From Echinostoma caproni (taxonomy: Eukaryota; Platyhelminthes; Trematoda; Plagiorchiida; Echinostomatidae), in contig UZAN01039565.1 in the NCBI GenBank assembly GCA_900618425.1, forward strand, positions 6,935 through 70,934: a DNA stretch of 64,000 nt, written 5' to 3'. The position numbers and the translations under genes are program-made. A model generated the notes under the pieces. The model saw nothing but the letters and a program-made list of their open reading frames with translations. It did not search any database and was not told the DNA's origin. The number at the start of each line of letters is the position of its first letter. Positions within the stretch are counted from its first letter, which is position 1. Positions 24,191 through 35,639 of this stretch are shown here, in pieces.

Positions 24191-25380
24191 GGTCAAATCC
24201 GAAGGATTGTCAGTTTAAAGAAATAAGCAATTTATATCAAACAATATCATTAATTGAACGGCTCGGAGCAATCGCAGTTCGTGTTCTTCTGGACCCATCA
24301 ATTGAACCAAGTGGAGTGTGATTGGTCCAGAATATCGGCCTGTCATTGATCGATGTTAAGCTGTATCCAATCCCTTCATGAATGGCTTTTTCAAGGAACC
24401 CCTGGTATCTGCACAAAATCCCTCAGTGATTACGCAATTCACTAGTTTGACATCCTACGAAAAAATGGGCAACTGGTGCTCAAATTCGTTGGTGAACAAT
24501 TATGAAAATCCGTCGATCCGTGGTTGACCATTCAGAAGCAAGGAAACAATCTTCGTTCTCTACAATGTGTATGCAAGATGAATTGCATTATCGCACCAAT
24601 TAAACCGCGAGCAATGCCCTTTCTGCAATTTCTAAAAAACACCAATGATCCAGATCGATCAAATATATGTGAATAATAACACTCGTCAATTGCTGCACAA
24701 ATCAAGCGACATTTTATCACTAATCATCAATATCAATTTTTAAAATTGCTTTGTCTGACAGTTGGGTCGATGGCAAATACTATGCAAAGTGAATGTTCCG
24801 AATTATGCAGCGCTAAATCTAAATGAATTGGGTCCTCCTTTCTGGATTGATCTTTTGTCCAGTTTCACCCACCTTATCCAGATGATATGGATCCAGCCAT
24901 TACCAGTTTGGTTTTGTTCTTCAAAGATTGCCTTGCCAGTGTCAGTGTGCAGGCATTATTGTGATGTGGTCGCAGATTGTTCCGATGGTCCCAGTTTGTC
25001 CGTTCCATACTTACATGCAGAACACTTTCCATTTGTTGATTGATTGATTAATCTTAGGACGTTTTTGCTCAGAGTAAGTGTATGAATCATAAAGATACAC
25101 GTTTTTAACTGAAATCAGATTTCGCTTCCTGAGAGCAGTGGGTGCACGTGTTTGATGCATGTTTTCTGTCACAGCTATTAGTTAGCTGCCTGTGGTACAT
25201 CCACAAAGAGGCATGAAGAGCATGCTACCTGTGGTAATTATGTCACATCCAAAACGATTGTGAAGGTAGGTTTTCCATTGATGTCCTACCACAACTGACA
25301 TCGTTGTGTGCGTTACTCTAGTGTGCACAGTTAGGCAGTTACAACGTACAATGTACGTTTAGTCAGATGACAAGGTATTT
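24191..25380. other. Intergenic, no gene recognised
   Basis: No supported gene. The 93-codon frame at 24,762-25,043 lacks splice sites or similarity I recognise. Confidence 0.4.
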
Positions 25381-25389
25381 TCGTCAAAC

Positions 25390-26590
25390 TACGGAAGAAA
25401 AGAACATTCACATTGGACTACCAGCGGATGAGTTGAAAAGGCTTTTGTTGTTGTGTGCTCATGATGTGAAGTTCTCCTTTCTTGGTAAAGAACATCAACA
25501 GATAGATGGAATCATTATGGGTAGTCCGCTGGGGCGCAGTTCTTGAGGACATGCTCGTCGAACATCTGGAACATCGATTGCTATATGAAATTGAAAAGCT
25601 GGACGCACACTACCGGTAGGTTGATGATATATTCATCATCTGTGATGCAAAGGAAAAAGGGGGAGATTAGTTGGACGTTTCAATAATCTTCACCTCACAC
25701 TGAAACGCAATACAGCATCGCTTTTCTGGATGTGGAAGTTTTACGTCGAAAGGATGGATCAATCGGAAGATCTGTGTACCGAAAGGATACATGGTTCGGA
25801 CAATAATTCCATTTTACCAGTTTGCTCCAATGAGATATAAGATGGGTCTAGTTCGAACGCTCTTATACAAGGCTTGACAGATTTGCACAGCGGATACATC
25901 GAATGACGAATACGTCAAAATTAGACAAGTTTTACAATCTAACGGATATACGAAAGGATTCATCTTAAAGCACTCTCAACCCAACCGTACACGAGAAAAG
26001 ACACAGATGAGATGAAAGTGGTTCTGCAACTGCCTTTTCTTGGTGACGATATCAGCTACCTGATTTCCAGGTGCCTGAAATCGGCTGTTGATCCCATCGT
26101 TGATTTTACAACCACCTGGTTAGGAATAACATCGGTGAAAGAACCACTGTCTCTTCACGCCAAATCTAATTGTATCTATCAGTTCAGGTATGAACTCTCG
26201 GCCATCTACATCGGCAGAACAGAGAGAACTGCGTCATCGAGTAACCGAGTGCATCCCGGTCTGGCTTCAGAAAACAATGAGTGGGAACTTCGAAGTTTGA
26301 GGTCATTATTGACCCGTAGGAAACTCATTTAGTCGATTACATGACACCTGGTCGAAATGAAACACTATGTCATGCTGCGCAACGTGTTCAGAATCCTCTA
26401 CAACACAAACAATATCAAGGGTCTGAAAGACGCCGAGGCCCTAGTCATTCAAAATTACCATCCCAAACTGTGTAAACAGCGTGAATGGCTTATCACTCTG
26501 GCGCTGCCTGGGCAACAAATGTGTATGGTGAGTAATTTTCACCGCAAACTTTCTGCACCTATGATTCTTTTATTTACTAACTGTATATAA
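25390..26590 (+). mobile_element. Penelope-like element remnant (RT plus GIY-YIG endonuclease)
   Basis: This is the best-preserved PLE here. In plus-strand frames: ELKRLLLLCAHDVKFSFLGK, the DG.IMGSPLG motif (IDGIIMGSPLG) at about 25,500-25,530, LVEHLEHRLLYEIEKLDAHY, then R-stop-VDDIFIICDAK, where the motif Tyr codon is TAG (25,617-25,619). FLDVEVLRRKDGSIGRSVYR follows, then APMRYKMGLVRTLLYKA. The endonuclease part has CIYQFRYELSAIYIGRTERT (about 26,171-26,226), a shifted RVTECIPVWL, and the tail FRILYNTNNIKGL, AEALVIQNYHPKLCKQ. Several frameshifts and stops. The GIY-YIG Tyr, Ile-Gly and Arg positions are kept. Confidence 0.75.
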
Positions 26591-27700
26591 TGATCACATA
26601 GGCTGCAGTATGCACGTGTACAGATACAGCGAAATGATCCAGGATACATTGTGCAAACCTGTGTCTCTGGCTTCTGTATTCAAATCTTTAAAATGTCAAC
26701 GGTGTTCAGTTCAATGGAAGTATCATGACAAAATGAGTGGTGCGGATTCCAAAGAATGCATTTTTGAATGATCAGCGTCCTCCTCGTGGGATTGCGCTTC
26801 CATTTCACGTGGCTTATGGTCTGTGTTTTTCTACGATGATGATCACATCGACGACGATGAATTTAACACGGTTCATTGGTATCTTGGCTATTACTAAATC
26901 ATTCTTAGTTCTTCATTTCAAGCATATGGATTAGTGGTTTGTTTCTGTGGTACCTACGAACTTCTAGAATTGCATGTATAACCCGGTATTTTTGGAAAAT
27001 TTGATTGAATCAATGTTTGAATTCAGTCCATTGATCTACAGAGGTTTAAGTATGGGTTTACAGTTTGCTTTTAGAAATGTCAATTAACAGGTACGAACAC
27101 TGGGCCCGGGCAGTCACCTATTAGTTCTTTTTACCTGCACTCCCCGCCAAGCGATTACTGAGCTCTTAAGATATGATATGTGCTTGATGAATTGCAACAA
27201 AATTTTCCAAACCCGATTAGGAAAAGTCACGGAATTACGACGAATTGCACTAAAACAGCAAGTTATTCAGTTTTCGGTAGGGGTTGGTGTCTCCAGCAGA
27301 CATTGGTATTGCCGTTCTTGTTTCAACTTGGGCGGTGCCATTGAATTCGGCCTCACNNTCACCATTTAGCTCGAAAATCATGGTTAGACCGTTTTTTGGA
27401 CTCGATCGTCATCGAATTGTATCGTTATCAATTACAAGGACACCAAATGCTATCATAGATCAACACGTTTATGAAATCTTTATGTGTTATTGTGCGAACC
27501 GCACCTTTTGTGAAATATTCCAAAAATGTGAGAAATAAGTTCAAGCGGATTACCAAAACACAAGTCGGCGGAGGGAAAAAACATCGCACAGGTTGACAAA
27601 TCGGTCTCACACCGTGCACTACCAGTCAAATGCAAATTCCACTCATTTTAACAAGCAGTATTCGTTCTGTTTGTAAAACTCGTGGAGGTAGCAGACATCA
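26591..27700. other. Intergenic, no gene recognised
   Basis: No supported gene. Two undetermined bases lie at 27,357-27,358 within an otherwise unremarkable stretch. Confidence 0.4.
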
Positions 27701-27739
27701 CACGGAAAGAAGAGTACTAAACCTAGGGATTATTATTCT

Positions 27740-27892
27740 ACACGCGAATCTTGGCTACATGAAGAAATCCCTAGTGAAATTGTACAACTAAATGGACATA
27801 AATTCTATCCGGGTGACCGTCCCACGATTGTTCGTAAACAAGGCGGAGTTGTTGCAAGTTATGTTAGCGATAACTGGAGTAAATCAACCCTG
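27740..27892 (+). mobile_element. LINE endonuclease fragment
   Basis: The open frame TRESWLHEEIPSEIVQLNGH, then KFYPGDR and KQGGVVASYVSDNWS matches the TESWL..I......L.GY.....DR....GGGV..YV core of APE-type endonucleases from jockey/CR1/I-clade LINEs. The catalytic Glu of TxESWL is kept. The GG.V.LY motif reads QGGVVASY. It is too short and isolated to place in a family, and it is followed about 360 bp later by the CR1-like RT remnant. Confidence 0.6.
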
Positions 27893-28255
27893 TCATCTAC
27901 GAATACTCGACGGATAAATTCACCTGTCACTTCATCGAATCTAAACCCCATTTTTTTGAGTTGGTCTCGTTCCATATTTGAAAACTTTTACCTGTCACCC
28001 ACAATATCAGAGGCTGACATAAACAGGAATAAGCAAACCTTTGTGTGTATTTGTTAGTGATTTTATCAGACATGATGTTACTTTCCTCACCCTACCGTCC
28101 CACAAAGAACCTATGTCAAGCGGCTTACAATTTTGATCAAAGATGAAATAAATCGGTTGACTAAATTGTACATCAATACTATCCCGGGAAACTCTGGTTG
28201 TAGTGGAATGTAGAAAGCTTTCACCTGCCTGTGTGGCAGTACCTATAAACAAAAA

Positions 28256-30420
28256 ATGGAAACTGTAGACGTTGAAAGACGAAATTCAAAGTTTGGTTCA
28301 GTTTCCCAGTGCACTACCCTACCAGACTTAGCCAACTCTATGCTAACACCAACTACCAAACCTACCGCGGACTTTCAACAGTTACTGAAAACAAAGGTGA
28401 ATAAAGCATCGAGCCCGGATGAACTATCATTCATGGTGCTCAATATATGCACGAGCACTCTTTCAGCCCAATTGTCTAAAATATTCAATTAATGTCTGAA
28501 AGCGGTAAAATTCCTGGTATTTGGAGACTGACCAAGATAACTCCCGTTCCATAGGAACCTGGGAAGTATCATCCCATCCAGCCGGCTAGGCTCAAATTAT
28601 TTGAGAGATACTCGTTACTGTGGGTTGTCACTGGGCCTGCCGAAGATGACATTCATCAACTTGCATATCGTTCTTTGCGCGCAACACCTGATGCCGTTAC
28701 ATTCCTTGATCATTCAATAATCTCGGCACTAGATAAGAAAACTAAGACCATCAGAATGGTGTTCTTAGACTACAAAAACGCCTCCGATAGTCTTGATCAA
28801 TCGGTATTGCTCAACCTGATTACCAAAAGTGGTGTTAATCCAAACGTTAGCAGATTAATCCGCGATTATTTCACAAATAGAAGGCAGTTCACATGTCTCA
28901 ACGACAAAAGATCCTCTACTCACCCGGTTGATTCTGGTGTTCTTTAAGGTGCAATGTTTTCTCCATTTTTCTTTTCAGTGTGTATCAAACAATTCCTCCT
29001 GTATTCATTGTCTGTCGGTACGCAGATCACGTTGTTTTAGGTTGCAAAGCACTCACCCCTGAGAAGATTTCAGAAATTCAAAGCGAGCTAAACGACGTTG
29101 TTACTTGATCCTTGTCGCGTTATCTCTCATTGAATATCTCTAAATGTCAGGATGTTGTGTTTTTCCTCTTGGCCGATGTAACATATTCAGCCCTCACAAA
29201 TAGGTTTCTCACTCTCACTGACAATCATGAACCCGTGCCAAAATCAACAATCGTAGAGTACCTTGGCGTCACCTTATCCCACACTTTATCATGATCACTG
29301 CATGTTCAAAACACATCCTGTAAATTTAGAAGGCTTCATATTTCTTACTCCGATTGAGAATACTTTCTGTTTGTTGTTAGGTTTGTGAATGCGTGCGTAN
29401 NNNNNNNNNNNNNNNNNNNNNNNNNNNNNNNNNNNNNNNNNNNNNNNNNNNNNNNNNNNNNNNNNNNNNNNNNNNNNNNNNNNNNNNNNNNNNNNNNNNN
29501 NNNNNNNNNNNNNNNNNNNNNNNNNNNNNNNNNNNNNNNNNNNNNNNNNNNNNNNNNNNNNNNNNNNNNNNNNNNNNNNNNNNNNNNNNNNNNNNNNNNN
29601 NNNNNNNNNNNNNNNNNNNNNNNNNNNNNNNNNNNNNNNNNNNNNNNNNNNNNNNNNNNNNNNNNNNNNNNNNNNNNNNNNNNNNNNNNNNNNNNNNNNN
29701 NNNNNNNNNNNNNNNNNNNNNNNNNNNNNNNNNNNNNNNNNNNNNNNNNNNNNNNNNNNNNNNNNNNNNNNNNNNNNNNNNNNNNNNNNNNNNNNNNNNN
29801 NNNNNNNNNNNNNNNNNNNNNNNNNNNNNNNNNNNNNNNNNNNNNNNNNNNNNNNNNNNNNNNNNNNNNNNNNNNNNNNNNNNNNNNNNNNNNNNNNNNN
29901 NNNNNNNNNNNNNNNNNNNNNNNNNNNNNNNNNNNNNNNNNNNNNNNNNNNNNNNNNNNNNNNNNNNNNNNNNNNNNNNNNNNNNNNNNNNNNNNNNNNN
30001 NNNNNNNNNNNNGCGTGCGTACTACACCGCTGGTTGTATTGCTTCCCAGGGATTTTTCCAGGTATGTTGAAGAAAGATGTTTATTTACCGGCGAGATCTT
30101 TGAAACACATCTCTAAATGTAGTGATAAACTCCCAGATTCTGTCATAGACAGACACTTACAAGCATGTGAAATTTTAACTTCCAAAATACCCTCAGACAC
30201 ACATCACCCATTGCACAACGAAATTCCAAAAGCTTTATCTACATCATCCACAAGCTCAAGATTTAAACTTCTATTTGCACGTACCTCTGCTTTTCGTAAT
30301 TCTGTTCTGCCATATCTAGGACGTCTACTTATAGACAAGGACACAATTTCCACAGAATTGCGCAACCGCTTGCTTCATTGACAAACACAATCTCTACTGC
30401 CTTCAGTTTCATTATGTATG
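28256..30420 (+). mobile_element. CR1-like LINE, RT and 3' end
   Basis: Pieces in order: KTKVNKASSPDELSFMVLN (RT start), FLDYKNASDSLDQSVLLNLI (28,765 on), DYFTNRRQFTCLNDKRSST, the catalytic region CRYADHVVLGCKALTPEKIS (YADH at 29,019-29,030), LSLNISKCQDVV, STIVEYLGVTLSHTLS, an N gap (29,400-30,012), then ACVLHRWLYCFPGIFPG, SDKLPDSVIDRHLQACEIL, HHPLHNEIPKAL and ARTSAFRNSVLPYLGRLLID to a TGA at 30,379-30,381. The second catalytic Asp is His (YADH), and frameshifts occur near 28,500 and 29,105. The 3' portion after the gap is a clean 120-codon frame. Confidence 0.75.
29400..30012. other. Assembly gap (613 N)
   Basis: A run of undetermined bases. GCGTGCGTA occurs immediately before the gap (29,391-29,399) and again immediately after it (30,013-30,021), and the CR1 reading frame is continuous if these are treated as the same nine bases. 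Confidence 0.95.
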
Positions 30421-30554
30421 ATTTTGTAGATTCGAATTCACAAATATGATGTAACTACTGAAAATTCACCCGGATTGGTGAATGCAATGATTTTGAGAAC
30501 ATTCTTCTTTCCATTGAACCTTCATAGCAAACATTACAGTAGAATACAAACAGG

Positions 30555-31490
30555 TCCTGATTGACCGTGGACGGAACGTATGCACCAACATTCGAATCCG
30601 GCAAATGCACGCGAGCCAGACAATAAACGAGCTGTCTGAGTTCGTGAAATCCCCGATTTAGACGATCCAGACGAATCGAATTGTTAACAAAATCACTGCA
30701 AAGAAAAAGGGTTCATTCATAGATGGGTAAAGTGTTTTCATTACGTCAATCAGCTGGCTTCCATGTTCAACTAACTACTATTGAAATGGTCCGAGGATCA
30801 TAAAAGTAGCCCCCTACCTGGAATACCTCTACTCAGACGTCGTCAGTCGATGGAAGGTAGTTGTATACCACTTTCATAATTCCACAGACTTAGTTAACGA
30901 GTCATCGTTGCAGACCATGAGATACGCTCAATTAAAGTTCATTCATATTCTCAAAATGGGAGAGTTTAATTATCCACTGAATTATTTTTCCAATTCAAAC
31001 AAAATTTAAAACCGTTTATTAACTCACATCAAACACAGAATCATGTAAGGGATCCTACTTACCATTTACGCTGACAAGCGAGGATCTTATGAAATAATTT
31101 GTCAAAGTTACGTCCACATTAGGATGCACAATCTATGCAGCTCTGCTGTACGATTACGTTTACCGCGCCTCTGTAGGAGGACACATGATAAACCAACATG
31201 CGCACCCTTGTGCAGAATCTTGCACAACCTTTCAGAACCGTGTTGCATTCAAGTAATGGGCTCTCCTATAATAGCAGTTTAATCCATTGGTGTACTGGAA
31301 AAGATATATTTACACTCAAACCGAACTGATAAGGGTCACTACAAAAACCAAGCCTATCGGTACATTATATACTTCATTGCCACCGATTCTCACTTGAATG
31401 ATAAAATGGATATGGCAAGTGCGAAGGACACACTGAGGTACCAAGAAACGCTGGCACAGAGATTTATTTCCAATCCAATTCTATTATATG
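30555..31490 (+). mobile_element. CR1-like LINE, 5' half, copy 2 (internally deleted)
   Basis: Non-coding blocks match copy 1: CGGAACGTATGC near 30,572 (CCGAACGTATGC near 16,747), GCACGCGAG, AATAAACGAG, TTCCATGTTCA near 30,760 (16,944) and CCGAGGATCATAAAAGTA (CTGAGGATTATGAAAGTA at 16,974). The endonuclease is reduced to fragments (DLVNESSLQT near 30,890). Later pieces match the ALL.DY.Y.AS and ITVTTKTKPVG regions of copy 1 near 31,140 and 31,330. It ends with RFISNPILLYEHIN around 31,450-31,500. It begins about 130 bp after the 3' end of the previous CR1-like piece. Confidence 0.65.
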
Positions 31491-31499
31491 AGCATATCA

Positions 31500-33570
31500 A
31501 TGCCCCTAAAAAGTTAACTGCAAAATACTGACACTGAAAAATGCTAGACGTGTTGCCATGACAACGTCTGAAACAGCCGAATTCCGAAACGTACATTCTT
31601 ATGGAGTTGCGGTGGTCAAGTACACAAGCAGCCTCCAGGTAACCCATCAGCAGACAGAGTTCCCGTCCAACCTTGTGTTTTAACGTAGAATCAATTGGAT
31701 TGGCTAAATGCACTGGATTTTTGGGTTATCGATTTCACATGCACGATCAATACCACTTATAGGCATCCAGACAGCATCAGCAGAGGTGCGAAGTTTCATC
31801 AAATTATTTTTGTATATTATACGTATACATGTATATTACATTTAAAAGCAATTTTGAACTCAACCAAAGCATTGCTTCCCACCCTGGAGAATCTACTTAT
31901 TGAAGCTACGTGAGTACCGGATAGATTGACCATTCCGTCTCAAAGCTCCCACATTCCTTCTCGGCAGACATTCCGGAAGATTTCGAATCCCGTCCGTGTG
32001 GATATCGCTCAACTCCTTAATCCAAGATACCCCTAATTCGCGCCTTGTCGTATAAAATCTGGACCGTTGCCTGATCTTTAAAGGAAGAATAGCCTAAACA
32101 TCTTACATTGAGTCAAACTCTGGGCTGCACCCTGGCCACATTATTGTCTGAATGCCGCGATCTCCGTATTGTTATATCAATGCATACGGCTAACGTTCAA
32201 ACGCTGGCCCCTGTCTGTAACATAAACTGAACCGTATTCAACCACACCTTACTGAATCAAATGTTTCCTGATTTTCATACCTCAATATTAAGATGTAATA
32301 GGGTAAAATCTGTTCCATTGTGTTACACACAAAACAGAATGAAACTGTCTATTATTTCTTCATTCAAAGTGGTATACCGGTCAACATTCGTCGGAGTTGA
32401 TTTGCTCTACCTCTCCGAGTATACACTCACTGACTCAATCATAATCTAAAGATTTTCAGTCTCTTACAAATCTCCAATCTATTATCAAGCAAAAGTTATG
32501 CTAGATGAATGGTCATACTCAGCACAAGCGCAATAATCTAACCCACATTGTCCCCCAACCCCAATCAATGAATAATTTATGATAGCGGATCGGTAACTGA
32601 TAAACACTATTTTAGTACGGTGGTATTGGAACGGGGTAGACCTAAACACAGCTGTGCACTCACGTGGTCGGACACAGCCCAGTAGTTTTCCGTCCGTTCG
32701 CTTACTGGAGGCAGTCAAACGGTAGTCATTCAATCGACCAGAAGTTCTTATTATCAACCAGCACGCTGTTTGCGATTTACTAACAACAAGCTAGTGTATC
32801 CCCGGGTTGCATTTGATCAACTGCGACTTCCTTCCGGAAAACAGATCTACTGAATGATCTACTGAATACAACCACGCATTATATTATGCAATAAGCAAAC
32901 AGGTATTTGATGCCACTATACGTTCCGGATGAATTCATTCTCCAACCATGAAATTCATATTTGTTCAATGAAACGTTTGCGAAGGAAAGGGATCACATGC
33001 ACCGCCTGTCTGGTTGAATACAAAATTAATCGATCAATAGATTACTACTGGTTTTTGATTGGTTACAGTCACTGGTTTGTGCGTCTGAGTCTGCACGCTG
33101 GCTTCCCGAAGCTTCGAAAATCTCTCAATTTCGTATAAGAAAAGATGCATAAGTGCAGAAGTACATAAACTGACTAATTTATTTATTGCTTATCGCATCG
33201 CAATTAGGGCGTGTCATACAGTTTGACGTTTTGTTCACTTATGTTAAATTTCTAAGTGCTCTCCGGTTCGAGTGGGTTCGATCTATGCGGACCACTACTG
33301 CTGTATATCCAGAAGACCAGTGTCGGACTTAGGAAACTCATTTATTGGAATACCACCGTTGATCAGCCTGGGCGGGTGTGTGTGTGACTAGAATTACATA
33401 GAACAAAACTCGAACCTGCAACAACTGGTGAGTAGTTAGTTCCATGAACGCTGGCTGATCCGAGTTTTCTCCTTGTCAGTTCTCTAGTTGTAATAACAAA
33501 TGTTTTAATTCAGTCCCTGATGCCGTGAGAATCCGTCAATCATCTCTTCATGCGTACACTAAACACACTA
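31500..33570. other. Intergenic, no gene recognised
   Basis: No open frame with splice support or similarity. The minus frame at 31,390-31,713 overlaps the CR1-like copy and is a shadow. Confidence 0.4.
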
Positions 33571-33576
33571 TTTGTA

Positions 33577-33699
33577 AATTCTATTTCGCCTGTTCGCCGA
33601 GCTTGGCAATTTGTTTGCAAACGTTTCATCACTAGCCGAGGTGACATCATCAGTGCTTGTGAGGTAGCAGTCTTCTGCTTGTGTCCGTTCGTTTATATG
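33577..33699 (-). repeat. Left arm of a ~124-bp inverted repeat with hammerhead-like boxes
   Basis: Nearly identical, in reverse complement, to 33,806-33,929 over about 123 bp, with only a handful of differences. Read on the minus strand it holds CTGATGATGTCACC (box at 33,653-33,647), a GGTGA-type partner strand (here AGTGAT), and GAAACGTTTGCAAAC. Confidence 0.85.
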
Positions 33700-33805
33700 T
33701 TTTCTCCACCGACCATTGTTGTCCCTTGTTGTCATTGTGTTCGACTGGATTCGTCGTTAAACTGGTGAGTGGGGGCGAGGTTGGTAGGGGAGGTGGTTGG
33801 CCATC

Positions 33806-33929
33806 CATATAAACAACCGGACACAAGCAGAAGACTGCCACTTCACAAGCACTGATGATGTCACCTCGGCTGGTGATGAAACGTTTGCAAACAAATTACC
33901 AAGCTCGGCGAACAGGCAAAATAGAATTC
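33806..33929 (+). repeat. Right arm of the ~124-bp inverted repeat; hammerhead-like module
   Basis: CTGATGA at 33,852-33,858, then GTCACC...GGTGAT able to form helix II, GAAAC at 33,878-33,882, a short palindromic ACGT for helix III, and TGC pairing with GCA next to the first box for helix I. This follows the hammerhead layout reported for the ends of Penelope-like retroelements. One unpaired T lies between the first box and helix II. Translated, the arm reads TSTDDVTSAGDETFANKLPS, which is simply this motif in coding form. The spacer between the arms is 33,700-33,805. Confidence 0.5.
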
Positions 33930-35330
33930 AGTTTACCCGAGCTACGAGAACCGATTTTCAATACTTTGTCAACATTATTCGTAAATGTAAGTAGTATTTC
34001 CCAACATTAGTAGTTGGAATTACCACTACTGTTCCTCGATACCGCAGCTTGCGTTGCTGCTGGTTAGTATACAGTTTGATGATTTCCAATATTATTCATG
34101 TTACATTTAGTAAAAGTTGGAGCTTTTTGAGATTTGGTGTTTGATAGGCAACAAATTGCATTCGAAAAGAACTACTGCACATTTTCTATCGGTTATCGGG
34201 GAAGTTGCTCACACTTAGTTGAAAGATCTGGACTTTGCAAGACCGCCCCCCCCAATCAAACTTTGGTGTGGAGATCTGAAGGATTTAAGCCTAAAATGCT
34301 TCAAACCACTCAATTTTCGTGCACCCTAACGCGCAAAAAATGTCGTTGTCTAACGCGTGATTCTAGTCAACCACTAAGTGAGTCTATTCTGCAATTAAAG
34401 ATACAAGCTTCACGCAGCAACTTGGGTGAGTGACTAATTGCAAGTTCAACTTCTCAACTCATTGCCACGATAAATTGCTCGGAAGTACAGCAGCATTCTA
34501 AAGTGCTCAATTCAGTCAGTTAAACGAATTGTTGAACAAGTCCGGGATGTTCGAGCAACAGTAAGAGAGAAACCAAAAATATTCCACAATCACAGACGCG
34601 GCATTTAAAAAAAGTAAGCAACGACAACAGCTGTAATTCGAACCGTTCAGTGGTCTTTAACTGGACAACCGCGTGATTGGAATTCTCGTCGGTTGTGTGG
34701 TAAATGGTATATTGTCAACTTACTTCCGAAATGCCTAATGTGACGTTTGGTAGGTCTGATCACATCCATTAGTTGTTTGTTGAGGTATGCGCAACTGCTT
34801 GACACAATGTTCATCCACTAGTTGACACACAGCAACAGGCTTTCAGTCTTTTACTTTATTGATTAGCTGCTCCAAGTTGTCACGTCATTTAAATCCCATG
34901 TTTTCACAATGAACAATAGCTACCGAAATTCGCGCATTATCGACATCGGTAGTATGAACTCAGTTATTTTAACAGTGGTTCTCTCCACGCTTTACAACAT
35001 CTGTGTATAGTTGTGCAACTGACATTTGGGTACACGGAATTACTGAATATAATCTTCATCTCTTAGGCTTATGCGAACTGTCTATAACCAGTGAACATTC
35101 TAACGATTGTGGGTACTCATTTTTTGCCATTGATTCTGATAATTCCATGATCGATATGTGTTTTATGAGACGTTTCAATATGCCACAGTCGTTTCTGACC
35201 GATGATCACCTCTCACGACTCTATCAGCTAGTCCCATGATTCTCCAGTACTCGATTCCCAGAGGTTTATCTCACTATCTCACCGATACTAACTTCGTGAT
35301 CACGTCTTTCTGCAAAATGTTTAGTCCGGA
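33930..35330. other. Intergenic, no gene recognised
   Basis: No supported gene. The plus frame at 35,003-35,239 contains ITEYNLHLLGLCEL, which faintly recalls RTE endonuclease starts, but nothing around it supports this. Confidence 0.35.
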
Positions 35331-35335
35331 AGGAG

Positions 35336-35443
35336 TTCCACAAGCTGTCCTCACCAGTAGCCGGACTAAGACGGGCACAATTCTCTATAGAACTCTTGAC
35401 TTGGAGGATGAATCCATCCACCGTAGACATGTGAATCAGATTG
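35336..35443 (+). mobile_element. Gypsy-type integrase C-terminal fragment
   Basis: The frame VPQAVLTSSRTKTGTILYRT, then LDLEDESIHRRHVNQI matches the end of Gypsy-class integrases (W.pg.V..R.G...Y.V...DG...RRHVNQLR). Only about 36 codons match. The frame stays open to 35,628 (GGCDGCT), but what follows is Ser/Thr-rich and unaligned. No LTRs, protease or RT were seen nearby, so it is an orphan scrap. Confidence 0.45.
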
Positions 35444-35639
35444 TGTATAATACCCCGATTTATGATCTTCCTGCATCTTCGTCTATTTCAGAACAGAGTC
35501 ATTCAGATGAAATTTCAGGCAATACAACTGAAAACGATGGAACTTCCAATCGGTTGCACTATAAACGGCGCGTTGATTGCACTAACACCCAACTGCGTTA
35601 TCGCTACGGTGGATGTGATGGATGCACATAAACGAACCT

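Noticed and set aside
29385..30381. Long frames spanning the gap (243-330 codons)
   Set aside because: Most of their length is undetermined bases. Only the CR1-like part after 30,013 is real sequence.
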